From the NCBI GenBank assembly GCA_026396845.1, contig JAPLWC010000047.1:1-11124 (forward strand): a DNA stretch of 11,124 nt. Direction: 5' to 3'. The position numbers and the translations under genes were made by a program. Positions 5,980 through 11,124 of the stretch are shown here, in pieces (position 1 is the stretch's first letter; every line of letters begins with the position of its first letter). Below the pieces are notes generated by a model. That model was not told the origin of the DNA. It searched no databases and saw only the letters and a list, made by a program, of their open reading frames with translations. Source of the DNA: Candidatus Gottesmanbacteria bacterium. GTDB taxonomy: Bacteria > Patescibacteriota > Microgenomatia > UBA10105 > UBA927.

Positions 5980-6996
5980 ATGAACTCGGATAATACACCT
6001 GAAACAATTTCTTCGACTCCCCCTGCGACTTCTTCTGGTTTTCATGATATTTCAGCATTATTGCCGTTATTTGATGACTTTCTCCTCTTTCTTAAGACCA
6101 ACCGGTATTCTCAGGAAACCGTCTATAATTATGAACGGGATCTTCTCACGTTTGCATTTTTTTTGTCCGATACGCATACACCTTTTGAGCACCTGGACAA
6201 AAAAATATTGTCATATTATAAGGCGTATCTTATATCCGTTGACCGTGTAACGGCCCTAGAACGGCTGAAAGGAACTGAAGAGCTGTCATCAACGAGTATC
6301 AACCGCATGTTATCAGTTATTCGCAGTTATCTTACATATCTTATCGACATGGATCATCCGGTACCTGTAGCGCCGGAGGCCGTGCAACTTGTTAAAACAA
6401 TCCGTACGCATCCGAAAATTGCAGAACTTTCGGAATTGGTGCGACTTATCGAAGCGCCGAGCCGTATCGAAAAAGATTCACGCGTGGGGCTTCGCAATCG
6501 CGCGATGCTGGAATTATTGTTTGCTACAGGGATGCGCATTTCAGAGCTCGTAACCTTGAAACGTGAACAAATAGATGACAGCGGAAAAATTTTCATCCTC
6601 GGTAAAGGAAAAAAAGAACGGTTTGTTTACCTGACTAAACGCGCTAAATACCATCTCGACGCATATACGAACATACGTCATGATCGATTTCCGGCGCTCT
6701 TTATTCCGTATCGAGGCCGCGGGCTCATATCTGTGCGCCAGCGCATATCAACCAACTATCTTCAGGAACGGATCAAGCAATATAGGCAGATACTGCACAT
6801 CAATGTTCCTATAAGCGCCCATAGCCTGCGTCATGGATTTGCAACGTATTTGGCTGAAGGTGGCGCCAATCCCGCCGCCATCCAGATTCTTTTAGGCCAC
6901 GAATCGCTTGATACAACGACGCGATATGTGCATACGTCCGATAAGTACGCCCAGGAAACACACCAAAAATTTCATCCCTTACAGGACATCCGATGA
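5980..6996 (+). CDS. Tyrosine recombinase, XerC/D-like
   Basis: 338 residues, longer than the usual 295-310. An S/T/P-rich extension (about 1-24) precedes the SAM-like core-binding domain (about 25-125) and the catalytic domain (about 145-330). Catalytic residues are complete: Arg186 (ATGMRISEL), Lys209 (ILGKGKKER), His281 and Arg284 (HSLRHGFAT), His307 (LLGHESLDTT) and nucleophile Tyr316 (TTRYVHTS), nine residues after His307 as in E. coli XerD. Such enzymes cut and rejoin DNA through a 3'-phosphotyrosine link. ATG at 5980 follows a strong promoter and a dif-like repeat. The stop overlaps the next start (ATGA, 6993-6996). A second Xer lies at 8721, so this may be the XerC partner, a single-recombinase system, or an element integrase. 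Confidence 0.93.
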   Translation: MNSDNTPETISSTPPATSSGFHDISALLPLFDDFLLFLKTNRYSQETVYNYERDLLTFAFFLSDTHTPFEHLDKKILSYYKAYLISVDRVTALERLKGTEELSSTSINRMLSVIRSYLTYLIDMDHPVPVAPEAVQLVKTIRTHPKIAELSELVRLIEAPSRIEKDSRVGLRNRAMLELLFATGMRISELVTLKREQIDDSGKIFILGKGKKERFVYLTKRAKYHLDAYTNIRHDRFPALFIPYRGRGLISVRQRISTNYLQERIKQYRQILHINVPISAHSLRHGFATYLAEGGANPAAIQILLGHESLDTTTRYVHTSDKYAQETHQKFHPLQDIR

Positions 6997-7529
6997 ATCC
7001 AACGAGCGAAGAACTTAAAAATATCTTTTATTCAGGATTTCCGCAAGGAGCATCGTGGGATGTGCTTGATGAGCTTGCTGTGGCAATCTATAACGGTGCG
7101 TTGATATATAAAAAGACTACGATTGCATCGACAGAAATCTACCAGAAGACACAAGATACAGTTATGGTAATAGAAGGCTTAGGACCGCAGGAAAAAGGTC
7201 ATATGGCGTTAAAAAAGATTGCAAAACAATGGCTGATGAGTCAGCGACAGAATGATGTTCTTTTTGAATCTGAGTTTGACGGTTTGCATCCTGATGTCCG
7301 CACGTCGGACGGACGCTTCATTATAGAATGCGGTACGACGGATCCTTCGTGTGTCCGAATTTTTCTCAATGATGAACGGGTCGTTTGGATTGGTAATCTG
7401 CCATATCCTTTTTATGAGGAAAAGAATTTGGAACTTCATATGTTTTCGCGTGGATCGAAATATGAAACATGGCAAGAAGAAAAACTTCAGGTTTCACGAC
7501 AAACGTTTCAACGATTTCACCGGAAATAA
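6993..7529 (+). CDS. Putative PD-(D/E)XK-superfamily protein coupled to the recombinase
   Basis: 178 residues, in a 4-base ATGA overlap with the recombinase, so translation is probably coupled. The central part looks like a PD-(D/E)XK nuclease core: a helix (HMALKKIAKQWLMSQ, 70-84), a strand with acidic residues (VLFESEFDG, 89-97), PDV (100-102), a turn (RTSDGR), strand FIIECGTTDPS (109-119) with Glu112, then a helix and strand (RVVWIGNLPY). The usual catalytic Lys after the last Glu is replaced (ECG), so it may be a variant nuclease or only a DNA-binding fold. The N-terminal 65 residues are unassigned. Two sampled 60-base lines of the gene are 37% and 33% GC by my count, against 50% in a sampled line of the second recombinase gene, a hint of separate origin. 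Function unproven. Confidence 0.5.
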   Translation: MNPTSEELKNIFYSGFPQGASWDVLDELAVAIYNGALIYKKTTIASTEIYQKTQDTVMVIEGLGPQEKGHMALKKIAKQWLMSQRQNDVLFESEFDGLHPDVRTSDGRFIIECGTTDPSCVRIFLNDERVVWIGNLPYPFYEEKNLELHMFSRGSKYETWQEEKLQVSRQTFQRFHRK

Positions 7530-7576
7530 TTATTGTGAAAAGCAAATCGTGAAATTTCCCGTGGTAATAACCCAAA

Positions 7577-7607
7577 TACTCATCTCAATTAGAAATTGAG
7601 ATGAGTA
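7577..7607. repeat. Perfect 14-bp hairpin between convergent genes
   Basis: TACTCATCTCAATT (7577-7590) and AATTGAGATGAGTA (7594-7607) are exact reverse complements around loop AGA. CCC (7571-7573) and GGG (7611-7613) can pair beyond a 3-by-3 internal loop. It lies 48 bases after the stop of the nuclease-like gene. There is no T-run after it on either strand, so it is not a canonical intrinsic terminator, though it could stabilise a 3' end. Confidence 0.75.
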
Positions 7608-7610
7608 ACT

Positions 7611-7655
7611 GGGCATGCCCTGTGTCATTAAGCCGTCCTAGGGCAGTACAGGGGC
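7611..7655. other. Compact structured segment between convergent genes
   Basis: A perfect palindrome GGGCATGCCC (7611-7620) overlaps GCCCTGT (7617-7623), which can pair with ACAGGG (7648-7653), or alternatively GCCCT (7617-7621) with AGGGC (7640-7644). These pairings compete, so the segment could switch structure or could be coincidental. Confidence 0.3.
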
Positions 7656-7677
7656 TTGAAACTGAGGCTAACTTGTG

Positions 7678-7717
7678 CCTGCCCGCCATCGCTCACGCTC
7701 AGGCGTGGCGGGCGGGG
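7678..7717 (+). repeat. GC-rich palindromic repeat, copy B
   Basis: Perfect inner arms GCCCGCCA (7681-7688) and TGGCGGGC (7706-7713) flank a loop containing CGCTCAGGCG; CCTG before and GGGG after extend the pairing with one wobble. It shares CCGCCATCGCT and CGCTCAGGCG with copies A and D. GGCTAAC occurs on both sides (7666-7672 and 7716-7722), like a short target duplication. It sits 12 bases from the stop of the minus-strand TIM-barrel gene. Confidence 0.75.
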
Positions 7718-7728
7718 CTAACGTGGTA

Positions 7729-8652
7729 TTATTCAGTTAATACTTTCGCTGACTTTAGGATTCCCCTTGCCAAAAAATAATTTTTGACGTGATCTGTTTT
7801 TGGTTCGACCAATATCCAAACATCATCGCGGTTGCCAAATAATTTGAGAAGTTCGATCATCTGTTTTTTGTTGGGAATTGCATCGTCAGAATTCAAAACC
7901 GGATTATCAAGCGAGTCGTGATTATCAACACCGTTATATGGCGGAACAATAAATCCTAGATGAATAAGCCGGGTTGCGCTGGATAAAGTTTTGGTCGTAT
8001 CATACAGAAAGCGCCAAATATCGGCGTGATTGTTTGATATCAAATTGCACGCGGTGTGACTTAAATCATTGGCTATAGCGACGCCGCGGTGCGCCAGATC
8101 AATAAGTACATCAATTGACATTTGGTGGGTATTGATAACATCGGTGCGGTCACGATTCGGATTCCAGGTCGGCGTGTCGCGCATCGGGACGGTCTCAATG
8201 GTCAATATGACGCCGCGGGATTTTGCGTAGTCGTTGAGATTGAGGATATTTTTGATAAATGTCCGGCACGTTGAACTAGAATCAGCGCTTTCTGACATGA
8301 CGCGGATGTCCATTGTGTCGAAATTGACATGTAATAAGGAATATAAATCCGGGTGAACATTCACATAGACGCATTTGTGCTTGGTTGCGACATCGATCGT
8401 CGCATACATAAGCTCCAAAGATGGTTTAGTGACAGAAGGATCCGGATAGGAAATATTCGTCAACAAATTATTGGGCAGCGCGCCCCAGTAATGCAAACCG
8501 ATATCAAGATTCTGAGCAGATACATATGCAAACATGTCATCGTAATCAGCAGGTTTGGATGCGTTATACCAAATTTCTACCATTGCGGGGTGGGTGGCTT
8601 CAATGTTTCGTTTCCACGCGTTTCCGGGCGCTACTTTAATGCCAAGTTTCAT
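7729..8652 (-). CDS. TIM-barrel metalloprotein, AP endonuclease 2 / endonuclease IV superfamily
   Basis: 307 residues from ATG at 8652-8650. The frame opens further upstream (8841), but that would overlap the divergent recombinase gene, and MKLGIKVAPGNAW is a natural first barrel strand. Candidate metal ligands occur in the order and approximate spacing of the nine zinc ligands of E. coli Nfo: His54 (GLHYW), His100 (VNVHP), Glu153 (TIETVP), Asp196 and His199 (NDLSHT), His231 (LIHLGF), Asp243 and His245 (DNH) and Glu283 (LVEP). This superfamily includes abasic-site endonucleases and sugar-phosphate isomerases or epimerases. The closest motifs of true Nfo (ENTAG, DTCH) are not matched well, so either activity is possible. 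It has its own extended -10 promoter. Confidence 0.72.
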   Translation of the reverse strand: MKLGIKVAPGNAWKRNIEATHPAMVEIWYNASKPADYDDMFAYVSAQNLDIGLHYWGALPNNLLTNISYPDPSVTKPSLELMYATIDVATKHKCVYVNVHPDLYSLLHVNFDTMDIRVMSESADSSSTCRTFIKNILNLNDYAKSRGVILTIETVPMRDTPTWNPNRDRTDVINTHQMSIDVLIDLAHRGVAIANDLSHTACNLISNNHADIWRFLYDTTKTLSSATRLIHLGFIVPPYNGVDNHDSLDNPVLNSDDAIPNKKQMIELLKLFGNRDDVWILVEPKTDHVKNYFLARGILKSAKVLTE

Positions 8653-8658
8653 GGGATA

Positions 8659-8667
8659 AGTATAACA
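8659..8667 (-). promoter_or_regulatory. Extended -10 promoter of the TIM-barrel gene, leaderless spacing
   Basis: On the minus strand TGTTATACT is a TGn extended -10 with box TATACT (8664-8659). Six bases separate it from the ATG at 8652. No good -35 is visible at 17 bases (CGAAAC). Confidence 0.5.
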
Positions 8668-8720
8668 GACTATTGACTTTTGTTTCGATGTCGCACATTG
8701 TAGAGACATGTCTTGATTAT

Positions 8721-9707
8721 ATGAATTTAGACCAGTTAGTAAAAGATTTTCTCGAATATCTCGAAATTGAGCGGAATGTTTCGCAATTGACGATTCGCAA
8801 CTACGCGCACTATTTGCGCCGGTTTTTGGGCTTTCTGGCAACCCAAATCCCCTCCCCTGCCCGCAATGCTACGCATAGCGTTGCAGGCGGGCCCGCCGTG
8901 AAAACCGTGAAAGATCTGACCAACAAAGATATTACCAATGAAACAATCCGCGAGTACCGGTTGTATTTATCACGGTTTGTCGATGAACATGGAATCAGCC
9001 TCAAGCGCGTGACGCAAAATTATCATTTGATAGCACTGCGGTCTTTTCTCAAATATTGTCTGAAGCGCGATGTGGCGGTAGTCGCCCCGGAGAAGATTGA
9101 TCTACCTAAAGCAGAAAGTCGCTCCATAAAATTTTTGGAACGCGAACAGGTTGAGCGTCTGTTACAAATGCCGGAAATTTCGAAAGCCGATGGGCTGCGC
9201 GATAAGGCGATTTTGGAGACATTATTTTCGACGGGGCTCCGGGTGTCGGAACTCACGAACCTCAATCGCGATCAGATCAATTTTGACCGCCGCGAATTCG
9301 GCGTCATCGGGAAAGGCCGCCGGCCCCGCGTGGTCTTTTTATCGGAGAGCGCGGTGGAGTGGTTGCAGCGATATCTTGCCAATCGGACCGACGAAAGTAT
9401 AGCCCTGTTTATCCGTTACGCCGGTAAAAAGCCGGATGCAGATGATAAAAACGGTGAATCGTTTCGTCTGACGCCGCGAAGCGTCCAGCGCTTAGTGGAA
9501 AAATATGTGAAGAAAGCGCGCTTGCCGATAAAGATCACGCCGCATGGCTTGCGGCATAGTTTTGCCACCGACCTGTTGACCGGCGGGGCGGATCTCCGGG
9601 CAATCCAGGAAATGCTCGGACACAAAAATGTTTCAACGACGCAGATTTACACGCATATTACTAATCCGCAGCTTAAGGAGATCCACAACAAATACCACAG
9701 AAAATGA
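8721..9707 (+). CDS. Tyrosine recombinase, XerC/XerD family (canonical)
   Basis: 328 residues from ATG at 8721, chosen because LVKDFLEYLEIERNVSQLTI is the usual Xer N-terminus; in-frame ATGs at 8673 and 8688 would add 16 or 11 atypical residues. Core-binding domain at about 1-118 and catalytic domain at about 135-320. Catalytic residues: Arg174 (STGLRVSEL), Lys198 (VIGKGRR), His275 and Arg278 (HGLRHSFAT), His301 (LGHKNVSTT) and Tyr310 (QIYTH). The family resolves chromosome dimers at dif. Residues 46-57 (PARNATHSVAGG) are encoded by a GC-rich palindrome inserted in the core-binding domain, where relatives have a short linker. The stop overlaps the ATP-grasp start (ATGA, 9704-9707). A palindrome AGACATGTCT (8704-8713) lies just upstream. 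Confidence 0.93.
   Translation: MNLDQLVKDFLEYLEIERNVSQLTIRNYAHYLRRFLGFLATQIPSPARNATHSVAGGPAVKTVKDLTNKDITNETIREYRLYLSRFVDEHGISLKRVTQNYHLIALRSFLKYCLKRDVAVVAPEKIDLPKAESRSIKFLEREQVERLLQMPEISKADGLRDKAILETLFSTGLRVSELTNLNRDQINFDRREFGVIGKGRRPRVVFLSESAVEWLQRYLANRTDESIALFIRYAGKKPDADDKNGESFRLTPRSVQRLVEKYVKKARLPIKITPHGLRHSFATDLLTGGADLRAIQEMLGHKNVSTTQIYTHITNPQLKEIHNKYHRK
8856..8897 (+). repeat. GC-rich palindromic repeat inside the second recombinase gene, copy C
   Basis: CCTGCCCGC (8856-8864), then AATGCTA (8865-8871), loop CGCA, TAGCGTT (8876-8882), then a GCAGGCGGGC end. The central arms pair with one wobble. GGCGGGCCCGCC (8886-8897) is a second, perfect 12-bp palindrome at the right end. The GC-rich ends resemble copies A, B and D but the core differs, so it is a related but separate type. 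It is translated in frame. Confidence 0.65.
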
Positions 9708-10729
9708 AAAACCCCCACGCGATTGCGGTCGTCTATAGTCTTCCTACCAAACGGGTCATAGCCAGCCCCTATGCGGATACCGAACAGGACACCGTGGATT
9801 CCGCAGAAGAAGTGTACGAAGCGCTGAAAGTGAAAGGCGCGAGCCCCAAACTCGTGCCGGTAGCCGAGGACTCAATTGATGCAATTGCCGGTATTCGGGC
9901 CGACTGTATCGTAAACCTCATTGACTGGACGGGGCTGGATTTGCCGTTGTCCGATGTGGCATTTACGGCAATTGAGCACACGGGAATTCCCTACACCGGA
10001 GCCACGCGCGAAAATTACCTGACGACGTCCGATAAGATTTTGATGAAAAAAGCATTGGATGCCCATAAACTTCCGACTTCTCGTTGGCAATTGTTTGAAA
10101 TAGGGACGGAACCTGTTCGCCGCGATTTTGACTACCCGGTGATCGTCAAATTAGCATTTGAACATTGCAGTATCGGACTCACCCATGATGCAGTTGTCGA
10201 TAATGTACAGGAATTAGCAGTGCGAGTGAGGCAGCGTATCAAGACATTCGGTGAGCCGGTCATCGCAGAAGAATTTATCATTGGTCGGGAGTTTCAGGTG
10301 ACGGTGCTGGAAACAAAGGGCGGGGTCGCGATATTGCCACCCGCGGAAATTATATTTGATACCCAGGGTCCGGAATCACTGTTAACCTACGAAAGCAGAT
10401 GGGAAGAAACGACAACGGATTATAGTTCATCCCGTGTGGCGTTGCCGCGCCTGACGGCACGTCTCGGAGCCGCTATCGATTCGGTAACACGGAAAACATT
10501 CACGGAGTTAGGATTTCGCGATTATGCACGCGCCGATATACGTACCCGCGAAAGTACAATATTTATTTTAGAGTCCAATAGCAACCCGGGCCTTTCCGAT
10601 TCTGATGAATATGGGATGACGGTTTCCTATAAAGCGGCCGGGATGACGTTTGCCGATTTTGTTTGGACGATTGTCGCGTCGTGTATGCGGCGGTTTACCC
10701 GCCCGCCATCGCTTGCGCTCAGGCGCTAG
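9704..10729 (+). CDS. ATP-grasp ligase, D-alanine--D-alanine ligase-like
   Basis: 341 residues. The N-terminal domain ends with a Ddl-like segment (AFTAIEHTGIPYTGATRENYLTTSDK, 87-111). The ATP-grasp part shows Lys111, VIVKLAF with Lys149, a glycine-loop region CSIGL, VIAEEFIIGREFQV (186-199) with Glu189/190 and Arg195, YARADIR (274-280) with Asp278, and FILESNSNPGL (287-297) with Glu290 and Asn294. The loop lacks the GGSS of real Ddl (FEHCSIG), so the substrate may not be D-Ala; it could join other amino acids or peptides with ATP. It overlaps the recombinase stop by ATGA. The last nine residues (RPPSLALRR) and the stop come from a palindromic repeat, so the C-terminus has been replaced or extended. 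Confidence 0.85.
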   Translation: MKNPHAIAVVYSLPTKRVIASPYADTEQDTVDSAEEVYEALKVKGASPKLVPVAEDSIDAIAGIRADCIVNLIDWTGLDLPLSDVAFTAIEHTGIPYTGATRENYLTTSDKILMKKALDAHKLPTSRWQLFEIGTEPVRRDFDYPVIVKLAFEHCSIGLTHDAVVDNVQELAVRVRQRIKTFGEPVIAEEFIIGREFQVTVLETKGGVAILPPAEIIFDTQGPESLLTYESRWEETTTDYSSSRVALPRLTARLGAAIDSVTRKTFTELGFRDYARADIRTRESTIFILESNSNPGLSDSDEYGMTVSYKAAGMTFADFVWTIVASCMRRFTRPPSLALRR

Positions 10730-10737
10730 CGGGCAGG
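10698..10737 (+). repeat. GC-rich palindromic repeat supplying stop codons to both convergent genes, copy D
   Basis: CCCGCCCGCCATCGC (10698-10712) pairs imperfectly with GCGCTAGCGGGCAGG (10723-10737) around a loop with TGCGCTCAG. It differs from copy B at only five of the central 33 bases. The CTAG at 10726-10729 gives TAG on both strands: the ATP-grasp stop (10727-10729) and the stop of the opposing gene (10728-10726). Confidence 0.75.
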
Positions 10738-11124
10738 CCCGATCGTTTGCTCGGGTGTAAACATGTGACATGTATCGATGGTGAATTTCGGCAAATGCGC
10801 CGGATCGCGGGCCATAACAAATAACAATTGCTGCTGCCATTTTCGGATCAGCCGGAAATGTTTTTTCCGCTTGCCGATATTCCTTCGCTTCAAATCATAA
10901 TCCATCCAGCGGGTACGAAAATCCGCCCAATCGTAGGATTTTTTCTGTGCGCTGGAGCTGTCAAAAAGGACGATTCTGCTTTTACTGGCCATATAGGATG
11001 ATACTGCCGCCCAGTGTCCGGAATCCGCGTGCGGGCGGTCTTTTTCATCAAGGTCATACAGATACGACACAAGTACCGCGCGCATCTGATTCGGATTATA
11101 TTTCAATGCGCTTTGGAGATGATG
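10726..11124 (-). CDS. Partial C39-like (papain-fold) peptidase, C-terminal part, open at right edge
   Basis: 132 C-terminal codons are visible on the minus strand; the frame stays open to the edge (HHLQSALKYNP upstream of the internal TTG), so the N-terminus is outside the window. SGHWAAVSSYM followed by RIVLFDSSS is the His and Asp/Asn part of a C39-like peptidase active site; the catalytic Cys would be in the missing part. YDWADFRTRWMDYD is the usual F-x(2-3)-W segment near the C-terminus of such proteins. A basic segment (RRNIGKRKKHFRLIRKWQQQ) follows. The last codons (GPAR, stop) lie in the palindrome. Some ATP-grasp peptide ligases are encoded beside C39-like peptidases, which fits the convergent neighbour, but no functional link is shown. 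Confidence 0.55.
   Translation of the reverse strand, partial: HHLQSALKYNPNQMRAVLVSYLYDLDEKDRPHADSGHWAAVSSYMASKSRIVLFDSSSAQKKSYDWADFRTRWMDYDLKRRNIGKRKKHFRLIRKWQQQLLFVMARDPAHLPKFTIDTCHMFTPEQTIGPAR

Noticed and set aside
5148..5980. tmRNA, RNase P RNA, SRP RNA, 6S RNA or tRNA
   Set aside because: I found no T-loop, no GGAAGGAAGCAGCC-like SRP motif, and no GAGGAAAGTCC-like RNase P motif.
8653..8841. Upstream extension of the TIM-barrel gene to 8841
   Set aside because: The added 63 residues lie opposite the recombinase N-terminus and have no barrel-like pattern; the extended -10 supports 8652.

Overview
The window looks like a piece of a Patescibacteria (Candidate Phyla Radiation, Parcubacteria-like) chromosome. 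The grounds are inference from style: compact gene spacing, very few Shine-Dalgarno sequences, -10 boxes only 6-8 bases before start codons, a long TGT, a LytR C-terminal protein, a DUF5656-like membrane protein, and GC-rich palindromic repeats. No rRNA, tRNA, CRISPR array or IS element was found.

Layout. 1-379 (-) is the 5' part of an unrecognised gene, divergent from 441-2792 (+): tgt, a 51-codon basic protein and a LytR C-terminal-domain protein. A TPR gene (2796-3521, -) converges on that unit with 3 bases between stop codons. It shares an intergenic region holding two opposed, interleaved promoters with yebC (3580-4299, +), which is followed by a polytopic membrane protein (4308-5147). 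About 770 bases without a convincing gene follow (5148-5921). They hold dyads, a thrice-repeated 13-mer, two DnaA-box-like sequences and a GC-rich palindrome.

At 5922-7529 is the most interesting block: a consensus-like promoter, then a dif-like 11-6-11 inverted repeat touching the start codon of a tyrosine recombinase (5980-6996), whose stop overlaps the start of a putative PD-(D/E)XK-type protein (6993-7529). A 200-base convergent spacer has a perfect 14-bp hairpin and another palindrome. A TIM-barrel protein (7729-8652, -) is divergent from a second, canonical Xer recombinase (8721-9707, +), which overlaps a D-Ala-D-Ala-ligase-like ATP-grasp gene (9704-10729, +). A partial C39-like peptidase gene (10726-11124, -) converges on it, and both genes stop inside one palindrome.

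Cross-cutting themes. (1) Three palindromes share one core, and a fourth with similar arms lies in frame inside the second recombinase gene. (2) At least five starts have promoter elements placed for leaderless or near-leaderless mRNAs. (3) Each of two xer genes is coupled by an ATGA overlap to a different partner, which suggests that one serves the chromosome and the other a distinct, possibly mobile or single-recombinase, system.
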